Assembly (NCBI RefSeq): GCF_900095865.1
Contig: NZ_FMIZ01000006.1
Location: 62,001-126,000, forward strand
Origin: Massilioclostridium coli
Lineage (GTDB): Bacteria > Bacillota > Clostridia > Oscillospirales > Ruminococcaceae
Length of the DNA stretch: 64,000 bases
Reading direction: 5' to 3'
Of the stretch, positions 1 through 9,800 are shown piece by piece. Both the position numbers and the translations under genes were made by a program. Position 1 is the first letter of the stretch, and each line of letters opens with the position of its first letter. The notes below the pieces were generated by a model. The model saw nothing but the letters and a program-made list of their open reading frames with translations, searched no databases and was not told the DNA's origin.

Positions 1-695
1 ATCACTTCTACTGGCATACATCCTTCGTATACTTTAAAATCCCGTCGGTCAAACTCATGCAACGGAGCAACTTCCCCGTGGATTAATTCTTGATAGAATG
101 CTTTATATTCCTGTTCATTCATACCGCAATTGATATAATCCGCATCCCCTCTCCCATATCGGGCAGCAAAGTAAGCTTTTTCCATATCAATGCTTTCCAC
201 GGTTACAATTGGAGCAGCGGCATCGTAAAAACTCAACCGCTTTCCTCCAACTAGTTGAAAAATACAATCCGCAAAATCATCGGATGTCAATGGTCCTGTG
301 GCAATGATCACATATCCTTCTGGTATTTGGGTTACTTCCCCTGTAATGACTTGAATATTGGGATGGGAAGTAATCTGTTCAGTCACCAAATCAGAAAATA
401 ATTTTCGGTCTACTGCTAACGCACCGCCAGCGCCAACCGAAGATTTTGCTGCGCATGCCATGGTCAATGAACCTAAAATCCGCATTTCTTCTTTCAACAT
501 TCCAGCAGCGGAACCAATTCTAGCGGCTTTTAAGGAATTGGAACAAACCAATTCTGCAAAGCCCTGATATTTATGTGCCGGGGTATAGCGTTCCGGCTTC
601 ATTTCATATAAATTTACAGGGATACCAGCCTGCGCCAACTGCCAAGCAGCCTCACAGCCTGCTAATCCTGCGCCAATTACGGAAACTGGATTCAT
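1..695 (-). CDS. trmFO: TrmFO, folate-dependent tRNA (uracil-54) methyltransferase, N-terminal part
   Basis: The reverse strand encodes about 231 residues beginning MNPVSVIGAGLAGCEAAW, a FAD-binding GxGxxG fold, followed by the NSLKAARIGSAAGML stretch typical of TrmFO (GidA-related). The family methylates U54 in the T-loop of tRNA, using methylene-tetrahydrofolate and FAD. The family is usually about 435-450 residues, so roughly the C-terminal half lies beyond the left window edge. The ATG (693-695) overlaps the topA stop by 4 bp (ATGA), indicating translational coupling as the last visible gene of the SpoU methylase-dprA-topA-trmFO operon. The identification is from the family motif and conserved context; the truncation is a window effect, not decay. 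Confidence 0.93.
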   Translation of the reverse strand, partial: MNPVSVIGAGLAGCEAAWQLAQAGIPVNLYEMKPERYTPAHKYQGFAELVCSNSLKAARIGSAAGMLKEEMRILGSLTMACAAKSSVGAGGALAVDRKLFSDLVTEQITSHPNIQVITGEVTQIPEGYVIIATGPLTSDDFADCIFQLVGGKRLSFYDAAAPIVTVESIDMEKAYFAARYGRGDADYINCGMNEQEYKAFYQELIHGEVAPLHEFDRRDFKVYEGCMPVEV

Positions 696-2773
696 TCCTC
701 TTTCCCTTTCACATAGCCACAGTTTTCGGTTGCACAGTAAATCTTTCCAGATTTACCTTTTTTCTTAAACATTGTTTTACCACACTTTGGACAAACATCT
801 TTTACCGGTTCATCCCAACTCATAAAACCACATTCTGGATTGTGTTCACAACCATAATAAATTTTCCCTTTTGCGGATTTTTTCTGAAGGATTTTTCCAC
901 CACAAGTTGGGCAGATTCCCGGTGTGGTGACAACAATCTTTTTGGTGTTTTTACAATCCGGGTAGCCGCTGCAAGCCATAAACTTGCCAAAACGCCCCAT
1001 TTTGATGACCATCGGTTTTCCACACTTTTCACATACCTCATCGGTTGGCTCATCTGGAATATGGATTCTCTGACCTTCCATTGCCTTTTCGGCTTTCTCC
1101 AGATTCTTTTCAAAACCACCATAGAAATTCACAATGGTGTCCTTCCAAGGATGTTTTCCTTCCTCAATTTCGTCCAAATCTTCTTCCATATTCGCAGTAA
1201 AATCCACATCCACAATATTAGAAAAATGGTCTTTCATCAACTGGGTGGTCACTTCCCCTAAAAAGGTGGGTTTTAACTGTTTGTTATCCCGTTCCACATA
1301 ATTCCTCATCACAATAGTAGTAATGGTTGGAGCATAAGTACTTGGACGTCCAATTCCTAATTCTTCTAGAGATTTAATTAAAGAAGCTTCGGTATATCGT
1401 GCAGGAGGTTGGGTAAAGTGCTGGTTTCCAGACAAAGAGTCCAGCTGTACAGGATCTTGTTTTTTCAAATCTGGTAAACTGCCCTGTTTTTCAGTTTCCT
1501 CATCTTTGCTTTCTTCGTACAACACCGTATAACCTGGAAACCTTACGGTATATCCAGACGCTTTAAAGGTATATTCTTTTGCGTTAATATCAGCAGATAC
1601 AGTATCTAAAATAGCATTTGCCATCTGGCTGGCGATAAAACGTTCCCAAACCAGCTTATACAGTTTATACTGGTCCGATGTCAAGCTCGCTTTAATATCC
1701 TGTGGGACAACGTTTGGCATGGTTGGACGGATTGCCTCATGCCCATCCTGGGAACTGGATTTACTTTTATAAACCCGTGGCTTTTCTGGCAAATATTTCT
1801 CCCCATAACGGCTGGTGATAAACTCCGCAGCCGCCTGTTTTGCCTCATCAGAAATCCTTGTAGAATCTGTTCTCATATAAGTAATCAGACCAACAGCTCC
1901 TAAGCCTTCCACTGTGACACCTTCATAAAGTTCCTGAGCGGCTTTCATGGTGCGGTAAGCCTGGAATCCAAGTTTCCGGGAAGCTTCCTGTTGCATGGTG
2001 GAAGTGGTAAACGGAGCAGACGGAGATTTCTGCCGGGTACCCTTTTTCACATCCCCAACAATATAAGAAGCACCATCCAAATCCGCTAAAATCTGATCGG
2101 ACTGTTCTTTGTTTACAATTTCTAATTTCTCGCCATTTTTGCTGTGCAGTTTCGCACTAAACGTTTTTGGATTTCCTTCTTTATGGAATACTGCGTCAAT
2201 ACTCCAGTACTCTTTTGGAACAAACGCTTTGATCTCTGCTTCTCGGTCTACAATCAAGCGGACTGCTACAGACTGTACACGTCCAGCGGAAAGACCTGGT
2301 TTAATTTTTTTCCATAAAAATGGGCTGAGTTTATAGCCTACAAGGCGATCTAACACACGGCGAGCTTGCTGTGCGTCCACCAAATCAATGTTAATAGCAC
2401 GAGGATGAGACATCCCAGATTTTACTCCAGTTTTAGTAATCTCATTAAAAGTAACACGGTTTTCATCTTTTAAATCCAACCCTAAAATATAGGCAAGATG
2501 CCAAGAAATTGCCTCTCCTTCCCGGTCAGGGTCAGTTGCAAGGTACACTTTATCTGATTTTGCCGCCGCTTTTTTTAGTTCTTTAATTAATGGGCCTTTT
2601 CCTTTAATATTGATATACTGCGGTTCAAAATTATTTTCAATATCAATCCCCATTTTGGATTTTGGAAGGTCACGAACATGGCCAACAGAAGCAACCACGT
2701 CATAACCCCTCCCCAAATACTTTTTAATTGTTTTCGCTTTTGCCGGAGATTCCACAATTACCAATTTAGACAA
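692..2773 (-). CDS. topA: DNA topoisomerase I
   Basis: 693 residues. The type IA enzyme relaxes negative supercoils. The N-terminal Toprim domain starts KLVIVESPAKAKTIKKYLG, with the acidic DPDREGEAISWH motif, and the catalytic tyrosine lies in YMRTDSTRISDEA near residue 299. Three C-terminal tetracysteine zinc ribbons start near residues 581 (CEKCGKPM), 621 (CPTCGGK) and 661 (CPKCGKTM); the number of ribbons varies in the family. The stop overlaps the trmFO start by 4 bp, and dprA ends 43 bp upstream, so all belong to one transcription unit. Full length, no anomalies. Confidence 0.98.
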   Translation of the reverse strand: MSKLVIVESPAKAKTIKKYLGRGYDVVASVGHVRDLPKSKMGIDIENNFEPQYINIKGKGPLIKELKKAAAKSDKVYLATDPDREGEAISWHLAYILGLDLKDENRVTFNEITKTGVKSGMSHPRAINIDLVDAQQARRVLDRLVGYKLSPFLWKKIKPGLSAGRVQSVAVRLIVDREAEIKAFVPKEYWSIDAVFHKEGNPKTFSAKLHSKNGEKLEIVNKEQSDQILADLDGASYIVGDVKKGTRQKSPSAPFTTSTMQQEASRKLGFQAYRTMKAAQELYEGVTVEGLGAVGLITYMRTDSTRISDEAKQAAAEFITSRYGEKYLPEKPRVYKSKSSSQDGHEAIRPTMPNVVPQDIKASLTSDQYKLYKLVWERFIASQMANAILDTVSADINAKEYTFKASGYTVRFPGYTVLYEESKDEETEKQGSLPDLKKQDPVQLDSLSGNQHFTQPPARYTEASLIKSLEELGIGRPSTYAPTITTIVMRNYVERDNKQLKPTFLGEVTTQLMKDHFSNIVDVDFTANMEEDLDEIEEGKHPWKDTIVNFYGGFEKNLEKAEKAMEGQRIHIPDEPTDEVCEKCGKPMVIKMGRFGKFMACSGYPDCKNTKKIVVTTPGICPTCGGKILQKKSAKGKIYYGCEHNPECGFMSWDEPVKDVCPKCGKTMFKKKGKSGKIYCATENCGYVKGKEE

Positions 2774-2816
2774 TTTATTTCCTCCTAATACTCTATCTTA
2801 AAATAATCCCAATGGA

Positions 2817-3947
2817 TCATCGTTTTATTTCATATTTATTTCCCTCTACCTTTTGAATCATACCTGACAGTTCTAATTTTGTCAGCGAGGACATTAACTG
2901 ATAGATGGGTAGGTTCGCTTTTTGTGCTAATTCTGTTACTGTTATAGGTTGTTCTTTTAAACTTTTCCAGATTTGTAGCTCCTCATCTGTTAAACCTTCT
3001 GGTTGTTGCGGTGTAAAGTTTTTGATGGAAACTGTATTAAAATCCAGCTGGGTAAACTCCTGTACTGGAGGAGAAAACCGAAATGCTTCTACAATATCCC
3101 AAGAAGAAAAAACAACAGTCGCACCATCCCGAATCAATTTTTTTACCCCATAATACCTTGAATCAAATAAATCTGCTGGAGGTACGCAAAACAATTCTTT
3201 TCCTTGTTCTATCGCGCTATTTGCAGTGTGTAAAGAACCACTTTTTTCTGCTGCCTCTACAATCACTGTACCGTCGGACAAGCCGGAAATCAATCGGTTC
3301 CGGATGGGAAACAGGTTTTTCTGTACCGGCGTACCAGGAGGATATTCTGAAAGTAAAAGCCCACTCTGGGACAGGATTTTTTGTTTCAACCCATGGTTGG
3401 AGGCAGGATAATCCACATCCAATGGCGTTCCTAATACAGCTACAGTGGGGCTGTTTCCCTCTAATGCACCACGGTGGGCGCAACTGTCGATCCCAATAGC
3501 ACAGCCACTGATCACCACAGTACCGTGTAAAGATAAATCTCTAGACAACACCATCGCAACCTTTTGGGAATAGGTAGAACACTTCCTGGTCCCTACAATG
3601 GAAATACACAATTTTTTTCTAAGGCAATCCAAATTACCACAATAGTATAGCACCATTGGGGGATCATCCATATGTTTTAGACGGACTGGATATGCTTCCT
3701 CCTGATATGTTACAATATGAATCTTTTTCCGGTGGCATTCCTCCACTAAAGGAAGATACTCCTCCCTTTGGTAGGCAAGTATCCGTTTTCGGTCCGCAGA
3801 GGTCAAAAAAGAAAGCTCCCTGCTCCATTCTTTCCTATTTTGATAAAATTCTTCCAAATCAGGAAATTGGGATAATACCTGTACCGGTTTGATACTGCCA
3901 TATGGAAAACATTCTGCAAACCAAATCCAAGTCAGCAATTCTTCCAT
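2817..3947 (-). CDS. dprA: DNA-processing protein DprA/Smf
   Basis: 376 residues. DprA binds single-stranded DNA and loads RecA during natural transformation, and is retained in many non-competent Firmicutes. The Rossmann-like DprA domain shows SIVGTRKCSTYSQ and SGCAIGIDSCAHRGAL in the middle, followed by FPIRNRLISGLSDGTVIVEA. The last ~70 residues form a winged-helix segment (EELQIWKSLKEQPITVTEL). The ATG at 3945-3947 is preceded by AAGAAGGAT, which overlaps the end of the upstream methylase gene (4-bp gap). Position between a SpoU methylase and topA is the usual Firmicutes arrangement. Confidence 0.96.
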   Translation of the reverse strand: MEELLTWIWFAECFPYGSIKPVQVLSQFPDLEEFYQNRKEWSRELSFLTSADRKRILAYQREEYLPLVEECHRKKIHIVTYQEEAYPVRLKHMDDPPMVLYYCGNLDCLRKKLCISIVGTRKCSTYSQKVAMVLSRDLSLHGTVVISGCAIGIDSCAHRGALEGNSPTVAVLGTPLDVDYPASNHGLKQKILSQSGLLLSEYPPGTPVQKNLFPIRNRLISGLSDGTVIVEAAEKSGSLHTANSAIEQGKELFCVPPADLFDSRYYGVKKLIRDGATVVFSSWDIVEAFRFSPPVQEFTQLDFNTVSIKNFTPQQPEGLTDEELQIWKSLKEQPITVTELAQKANLPIYQLMSSLTKLELSGMIQKVEGNKYEIKR

Positions 3948-3951
3948 TCTT

Positions 3952-4737
3952 TTATCCTTCTTTCGTCATCTCCCACATACAAATCTGAGCGGCTACTGCT
4001 GCATTCAAAGACTCCGCATTTCCTTTCATCTGAATGGTCACTGGGAAATCACATGCAGCTACAATCTGTTCTGGCAAACCATTGCCTTCATTTCCAATAT
4101 ACAAAACAGAGGCTCCTGAAAAATCACAGTTTACCAGAGAATTGGCTTTCGGATTCACCACGGTTGCAAATGTTTTTACTCTATTTTGCTGTAATTCCTT
4201 TGTAAAAGAAATCAAGTCAGGGCAAACCATAAATGGCATCCTGAATAAAGAACCCATGGTAGAACGCACCACTTTTGGACTATAAAGGTCACAGGTTTGA
4301 TGCAAAATCATCCCATTGATTCCAAAGGCTTCCGCTGTCCGAATAATCGTTCCTAAGTTACCTGGATCTTGTAACTGGCATAGGCAGAGAAATTGGCCAC
4401 CTTTCCTTATTGTATCAATGTCCAGCGTTTTGTCAAGCATTTTGACCAACGCAAAGACACCCTGGGTATGTTCAACACTAGCCATTTTTTGCGCTACCGC
4501 ATCCGATATCATTATCATATCATGGGTTTTCAATAAATTTCCGAGCTCATCATGATATTTTTGTAAACATTTTTCCGTAATTAAAATTTTTTCTGGAACC
4601 ACACCACTTTTTATGGCATCGCATACTAAACGGACACCCTCCAGACAAAACAATCCAGTATGTTCCCGATATTTTTTTTGAGAAGAAATTTTACAATATT
4701 GTTTGACTAATTCATTCTCCCGGCTTGTAATGACCAA
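3952..4737 (-). CDS. TrmH/SpoU-family RNA 2'-O-methyltransferase
   Basis: 261 residues. SPOUT-class methyltransferase that probably methylates a ribose 2'-OH in rRNA or tRNA; the exact nucleotide cannot be told from sequence. The three SPOUT motifs are visible: motif 1 LQDPGNLGTIIRTAEAFG, motif 2 LYIGNEGNGLP, motif 3 ESLNAAVAAQICMWE at the C-terminus. An N-terminal substrate-binding region starts VITSRENELVKQY, as in RlmB/TsnR-like proteins. The start is TTG at 4735-4737, six bases after GGAGGG. First gene of the dprA-topA-trmFO cluster; its leader carries a long hairpin (4764-4803). Confidence 0.93.
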   Translation of the reverse strand: MVITSRENELVKQYCKISSQKKYREHTGLFCLEGVRLVCDAIKSGVVPEKILITEKCLQKYHDELGNLLKTHDMIMISDAVAQKMASVEHTQGVFALVKMLDKTLDIDTIRKGGQFLCLCQLQDPGNLGTIIRTAEAFGINGMILHQTCDLYSPKVVRSTMGSLFRMPFMVCPDLISFTKELQQNRVKTFATVVNPKANSLVNCDFSGASVLYIGNEGNGLPEQIVAACDFPVTIQMKGNAESLNAAVAAQICMWEMTKEG

Positions 4738-4763
4738 TAAGAACCCTCCTTTTCAGCAGGAGC

Positions 4764-4803
4764 AGACAACCTTGTCCGATCATAAGATCAGGCAAGGTTG
4801 TCT
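4764..4803 (-). promoter_or_regulatory. 40-nt hairpin in the leader of the SpoU methylase gene
   Basis: Two 18-nt arms (4764-4781 and 4786-4803) pair across a 4-nt loop with one mismatch and one G-U. The hairpin lies about 27 nt upstream of the TTG start of the methylase gene. It has no following T-run, so it does not look like a simple intrinsic terminator. Between it and the gene, CTCC at about 4758-4761 can pair with GGAG of the ribosome site. It may shape translation or protect read-through RNA from the rplT operon; this is inference. Confidence 0.5.
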
Positions 4804-4818
4804 ACCTCTTCTAGAATT

Positions 4819-4868
4819 AAAAATGCCCTATGCCATTCTTTGACAAGAATAACAAAAGGGCGTTTTTC
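4819..4868 (-). terminator. Intrinsic terminator of infC-rpmI-rplT
   Basis: On the minus strand GCCCT pairs with AGGGC around an inner ATTCTT/AAGAAT-type stem, followed by a T-run (complement of 4819-4823). It lies directly downstream of the rplT stop at 4875. Confidence 0.75.
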
Positions 4869-4874
4869 TTACAA

Positions 4875-5228
4875 TTATAAAGCAGCTTTTGCTTTCTCAC
4901 ACAAAGTAGTAAATGCAGCAGGATCGTTGATTGCAATCTCAGACAACATTTTACGGTTTAATGTGATGCCTGCTTTTTTCAGGCCATTCATGAATGTAGA
5001 ATAGTTCATGCCGTTCATTTTGCAGCCAGCAGAAATTCTTGTAATCCACAGACGTCTGAAGTCACGTTTTTTCTGTCTACGTCCAATATAAGCGTATTGG
5101 CCGGATTTCATAACAGCTTCTTTTGCTGTACGGAATAATTTACTCTTACCACCAAAATAGCCTTTTGCTAATTTGAGGACTTTTTTTCTTCTCTTACGAG
5201 TCATCATCGCTCTTTTTACACGAGCCAT
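4875..5228 (-). CDS. rplT: 50S ribosomal protein L20
   Basis: 117 residues starting [16 protein letters not shown], the usual length and N-terminus of L20. An in-frame ATG three codons upstream (5237) is less likely, because all L20 proteins begin at MARV(K). L20 is an early assembly protein that binds 23S rRNA and, in Firmicutes, also binds the leader of its own infC-rpmI-rplT message to cause premature termination. The conserved [13 protein letters not shown] and [18 protein letters not shown] segments are present. Last gene of its operon, followed by an intrinsic terminator. Confidence 0.98.
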   Translation of the reverse strand: MARVKRAMMTRKRRKKVLKLAKGYFGGKSKLFRTAKEAVMKSGQYAYIGRRQKKRDFRRLWITRISAGCKMNGMNYSTFMNGLKKAGITLNRKMLSEIAINDPAAFTTLCEKAKAAL

Positions 5229-5293
5229 AGTATACAACCTCCAACATTTATGATGTTACATCCCACATAAAATCGGGGATGGCAGTAAATTTC

Positions 5294-5491
5294 TTATTTA
5301 TAAGGGATGAGTTTTTTGATTACTGGTGCATTGGATACATCAGCGTATGTGCCTTTTCTCAAGCCTCTTTTGCGTTTTGTAGACTTTTTGTTCAAAATGT
5401 GGGATTTAAAAGCATGAGCGCGTTTTACTTTACCGTTTTTGGTGAGGTTAAAACGTTTTTTTGCTCCACTGTGCGTTTTTTGCTTTGGCAT
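5294..5491 (-). CDS. rpmI: 50S ribosomal protein L35
   Basis: 65 residues, [20 protein letters not shown], the standard L35 sequence and length, very rich in Lys/Arg. It is a late-assembling component of the large ribosomal subunit. It lies between infC and rplT, the universal order in this operon, with 19 bp to infC and 65 bp to rplT. Confidence 0.98.
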   Translation of the reverse strand: MPKQKTHSGAKKRFNLTKNGKVKRAHAFKSHILNKKSTKRKRGLRKGTYADVSNAPVIKKLIPYK

Positions 5492-5510
5492 TGTTTGTTC
5501 CTCCTATAAA

Positions 5511-6029
5511 TTATTTCTTGGGTTTGGAAGAAATGAACATGACCATACTTCTGCCTTCCATTTTAGGCATCTTGTCAACAGAACCATACTCTTCACAAGC
5601 ATCTTTAAAACGATCCAGCAAATCGTTACCCAAGTTGGTATGCGCCATTTCACGGCCGCGGAATCTTACAGAAACCTTTACCTTATTCCCAGATTTTAAA
5701 AACTTAATCGCGTTATTTACTTTTGTATTAAAATCGTGGGTATCAATATTCAAAGACATTCTAACTTCTTTTACTTCGATTGTCTTTTGGTTCTTTTTGG
5801 CTTCCTTCTCCCGTTTTGCCTGTTCAAACTTATATTTACCATAGTTCATAATACGGCAAACTGGCGGATTCCCCTGAGGGGCAATTTTTACTAAATCCAA
5901 ATCTTTGGAATAGGCGATTTCCAGAGCTTCTTTTACGGTTAGTACGCCAAGCTGGCTCCCATCGTCATTGATTACGCGCACTTCTTTGTCGCGGATCTCC
6001 TCGTTAATGAGCAGTTCTTTGTTGCTAAT
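5511..6029 (-). CDS. infC: Translation initiation factor IF-3 (AUU start)
   Basis: 172 residues from an ATT codon at 6027-6029: (M)SNKELLINEEIRDKEVRVI. This start fits the family N-terminus and lies 7 nt after GGAGGTG. The same frame is open upstream to an ATG at 6152, but that would add about 41 residues unlike any IF-3. A TTG three codons upstream is too close to the Shine-Dalgarno. IF-3 binds the 30S subunit, prevents 50S joining and discriminates start codons; a non-AUG start lets IF-3 repress its own translation, as known for E. coli infC. The KYKFEQAKREKEAKKNQK linker and C-terminal IF-3 domain (VKVSVRFRGREMAHTNLG) are intact. Confidence 0.96.
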   Translation of the reverse strand: MSNKELLINEEIRDKEVRVINDDGSQLGVLTVKEALEIAYSKDLDLVKIAPQGNPPVCRIMNYGKYKFEQAKREKEAKKNQKTIEVKEVRMSLNIDTHDFNTKVNNAIKFLKSGNKVKVSVRFRGREMAHTNLGNDLLDRFKDACEEYGSVDKMPKMEGRSMVMFISSKPKK

Positions 6030-6098
6030 GGTCAAGCACCTCCGACCCATATAGAAATTTTTTATTGTGTTACACTCATAGGTGTACATGGATAAGAT

Positions 6099-6124
6099 AA
6101 ATAGTATTGTTTTCCATACTATTT
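6099..6124 (-). promoter_or_regulatory. Hairpin in the infC leader near the ribosome site
   Basis: AAATAGTAT (6099-6107) pairs perfectly with ATACTATTT (6116-6124) over an 8-nt loop, between the attenuator-like hairpin (6141-6164) and the infC start. Confidence 0.45.
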
Positions 6125-6140
6125 CTTTTAAAACCAAACA

Positions 6141-6264
6141 AAGCGCAGACAACCGTCTACGCTTTCAATACAAAATAACCTTTTTCCATCCAGAAAAGGG
6201 GGAATGTATTGACCCTGAATACCTTTGCAACAGGGTGAGAACGGTGTGTTCTACTTTGTTTTCT
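6141..6264 (-). promoter_or_regulatory. infC leader with terminator-like stem (candidate L20 leader)
   Basis: The ~235-nt untranslated leader between the infC promoter and its AUU start contains, on the minus strand, a segment where ACCCTG and CAGGGT are separated by 13 nt (near 6208-6235). It is followed by a 10-bp stem (arms 6155-6164 and 6141-6150, one G-U) and a T-rich run: an intrinsic-terminator shape well before the gene. Firmicutes infC operons are known to carry an L20-binding leader that controls premature termination, and the position and layout fit. Assignment to the Rfam L20 leader is inferred. Confidence 0.6.
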
Positions 6265-6269
6265 CATAT

Positions 6270-6298
6270 AGTTTACCAGAAAGCAGCAGCTCTGTCAA
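6270..6298 (-). promoter_or_regulatory. SigA-type promoter of infC-rpmI-rplT
   Basis: Minus strand TTGACA (complement of 6293-6298), 17-bp spacer, TAAACT (complement of 6270-6275). The -35 is perfect. It sits just before the end of the upstream small membrane-protein gene (stop at 6303). Confidence 0.8.
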
Positions 6299-6302
6299 CC
6301 CC

Positions 6303-6821
6303 TTATTTTTTCTTTTTTTCTTCTTTCCATTTCTGCACCATTCTATACTCCTTATACCGCCTTGTCTGAGTGATTGCTGCAATCAAACACGGCAAGTTGA
6401 AAACCAAATTCATTCCCAAAAATGCTCCAATGGCACCCACCGGCTGTATCCAAGCTACAAAAAGACAAATAAGTATAAAAACTATCACTGTCAAACCCCA
6501 AAGCAGGACTACCGTCCTACCTTTTACTTTGGGAGTGATATCGGATTCATAATGGTTAAAATCTGGCATGCCATCCCCTGCAATTGCAGTTACCATGGAT
6601 TCTGCATCCTGCAACGTACTGGATTGCTGCTTTGTAGAAGGTTGGCTCTGCATCGACTCAACAATAATCCCTGTTCCCAAATCCTCTAACTCTTCTTGGT
6701 AAAACAAATCATCGGAGGGTTCCAGCATGGATTCTGTTTCTTCTTCCACATGTGTCAGTAAATCCTCATCTTCTAATTCCACGTGGTCCAATATATCATG
6801 TAATTTTTCGTACGAAGCCAT
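6303..6821 (-). CDS. Small acidic membrane protein of unknown function
   Basis: 172 residues, not recognised as a named family. The N-terminal ~100 residues are very acidic and soluble-looking (LEDEDLLTHVEEETES). Two hydrophobic segments follow at about 105-125 (VVLLWGLTVIVFILICLFVA) and 128-148 (GAIGAFLGMNLVFNLPCLIA), and the tail is strongly basic (KWKEEKKKK), suggesting a cytoplasmic C-terminus. It starts 19 bp after addA and probably is the third gene of the addBA transcript. No catalytic motif is seen; a link to DNA repair is only positional. Confidence 0.7.
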   Translation of the reverse strand: MASYEKLHDILDHVELEDEDLLTHVEEETESMLEPSDDLFYQEELEDLGTGIIVESMQSQPSTKQQSSTLQDAESMVTAIAGDGMPDFNHYESDITPKVKGRTVVLLWGLTVIVFILICLFVAWIQPVGAIGAFLGMNLVFNLPCLIAAITQTRRYKEYRMVQKWKEEKKKK

Positions 6822-6840
6822 TGTTATGTCTCCTAATCCA

Positions 6841-9800
6841 TTATAGTTTGATTTCTTCCCCTAAGGAGATAGCGTATAGAATACATTCTTTTATCGGTTT
6901 GCCTAGCTTTTCCTGGATTGCCCTACGATACAACTCCAATTGTGGGGTATACCTCTCTTTTATCTGCTGTTTCGTGGCATGGTCTGTCTTATAGTCTACC
7001 AGCACAAGACCGTCTGATTCCTCTATAACACAATCAGCAATTCCTTGAATGAGGATATTTTCCCCTGCTACGCCACTATCTGAAAACACTTCGGTACTAT
7101 CAATTTCATAAAAGAAATCCAGCTCACGGTAACAAAATATAGCTTGTTCCATCCGCTTACATAATTCAGAGTGGAATAAACGATTCAAGCCAGTAATATC
7201 CAGATTATCTGCCTGTAATTGGGTCAAAAATCCCTGTTCCACCATCCGATTAATCTCTTGGGATAAATCCTGCTTTGCTCGTTCAAAATCCGCAAACTGC
7301 ACAAATAAATGGGTAGCCGTCCCTTTTTCCGCTGGAGTCAGCCCCTTTTTTGCTACAAAATCCGGACGGCGCAATTTTAACTTCCGATTTTCCCCCTGGG
7401 ATTTTACAATCTGGGTGACCGATAATTTGACTGGTATTTGGGTTAAAGCGGCATCTGAATACTGCCAGGAAAGCTGTTGTTTGATTTGCTCCAATATCTG
7501 TGGATCGGGGTGAAGTTCTTCCCACTCTTTTTCTGCCTCTTCCTGTTGCTCTTCCTGAGAAATAGGATGGGCTACTACAAATTTGATCTGGCTTTTGCTA
7601 TTATCTGAACATTCCAACACTTCGCAATGCTGTCCCGCGAAATTCCGTAACCCATCCAAGGATGGATGGCGGACGAATCCCATACAAATCCAATCTGCGA
7701 AACTGTTCGCCTGTAACATAGAAGGTACCGGAATAGTAGATGACCTTCCCGCTTGCGCCACGGCTTTGGAAACCAAGCTGTTCAAGTATTTTGAGGTAAC
7801 TGTAAGGATCAATTTTTCCTTTGCCCTGGTCATAGCAACATATAATATCCTCAATTCCTCGCTTAAAACCGCCTGTTTTCCAGAAAGGCAGGATGCTAAA
7901 AATGGAATTGTTTCATATTGCTTTAATAATTCCGGCTCGGCATGTTTCATGGTAAATCCCAAATCATGGTCGATGTAAAAGCTTTGCTTCATATCCTGAA
8001 AATTAAATTTTCCCACACAGTTGGCCAAAATACAGATGGGAAATTCCAGCCCTTTGCTTTTATGGATGCTCATAATCTGCACAACAGAACTCTCCTCGGT
8101 CAACATATTGGCAGATTTCAACTCCTTTTGGGATTGTTCCGCAGTATCCATATAGCGCAAAAATCCGGACAACCCCTGCCCATGGCTATTATGATAATAA
8201 GAAGCATAGTAAAGCATTAACCGTAAATTTGCCAGCCTTTGCTCACTGGAATCCTCCGCCCCAAACAGGGAATAAAACAAAGTTTCATCATAAATCTTTT
8301 GAATCAGTTTTTCTACACTTAACAAAGACGCTGCTTGGCGCAATTCGGATAGCTGATCTAAAAACTCTTTACATTTTTGTTTTTGTTCCGCCAGTAATAC
8401 AACACATCGATAAAGGGGTATTTTTTTGTCCACTGCCCGGATTTCTGCCAGATCATCCGGCGTAAACCCAAATACCGGAGATAATAAAATAGAAAGCAGA
8501 GGAATATCCTGTAATGGATTATCAATTACACGTAACAGGTTTAACAGCAAAGAAATCTCTCTGGTTTGGAGATACCCCTGGCTATTTTCGGTCCTACAAT
8601 CCAGTTGATATTCTGCCAGCTTGTTGGCAAAAACACTGGCATTCCCTTTAGTGTTTCGCAACAGGATAGCAAAATCGCTTAATTTGCAGGGACGTAAGGT
8701 TCCATCTTCCCCTTTCACCTGATATCCATCCCGGTACATCCGATGAATTAAGCCTGCGATGTATTCCGCTTCTTCCTCTATCCGTTCCGTCTTTTCCAAT
8801 TTGGATAGGTCAACAAAATGAAGTTCGGCACAACTTTGGGGATTTTCAGGATACATAGCGGAAGCTCGTAACGGTTCCTGAGTATAGTCCAATCCTCCAA
8901 TTCCAGGAGTCATCCACTGCTCAAATAGATAGTTGACCGTATTGGTAACCTCTTTCCTACTACGAAAATTTTCCGCCAACAGGATGGTAGCAGGAAATTT
9001 TCCTTGCCCATAAGGGTAATATTCCTGTTTCCGTCTAATAAAAATAGAAGGGTCTGCCAAACGGAACCGGTAGATGCTCTGTTTTACATCCCCTACCATA
9101 AATAGATTATCCCCATGGAAGGAGAGAGCCTGAAACAACATATCCTGTAATGGATTGATATCCTGTACTTCATCCACTAAAATTTCACGGAATTGGGCAG
9201 CAATGCGGTCCCCAACCTCTGTCCGTTGGTAGCTGCCATCCTTTTTTTCGAACAACAATGAGATGGTATACAACCCTAAATCGGTAAAATCCAGCATGTT
9301 CCGTTCTAATTTTGATTGGTTCATCCGGTGGTAGAATTCTTCCACTATCCCAAACAACTTTTGGAGATAAGGAAGCTGTTCCCTGCAATCCTGCTGAAAT
9401 TCCGCTTCAGTACAGCAAAAATAGGTATCTTTCAGCTCTTTTAGTTGTTTTCTTGCCACTTCCCAATAAAACTTATCCTGATTGGACACCAAGTTCGCCT
9501 CAAACCCTTCCGGTTTCTTTTTACGGGATTTCGCAGGGAATTTAAAGCTGGAAATCAGGGAGCAACAAGTATCCCAATCTGACTGCTGTAATTGCTGGTT
9601 TAACTCCTGCAAAGCAGAAACAGTTTGTTGGCAGTATCCCTCCATAAATTGATAGGTTACCGGACTCTGTTGCAATGCCTGATACCCATCCTGAAACAGA
9701 GAAATGCAATATTCTATAGTCTGGTCAGCATATTCTAAAATTTTCTTTCCCCATGGACTATCTGCCAAACAACTCTCCTGTTCATAATTTTGCAGATTGT

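Noticed and set aside
575-1261. 228-codon plus-strand open frame
   Set aside because: Antisense to the intact topA zinc-ribbon region; its composition mirrors topA and it has no ribosome site.
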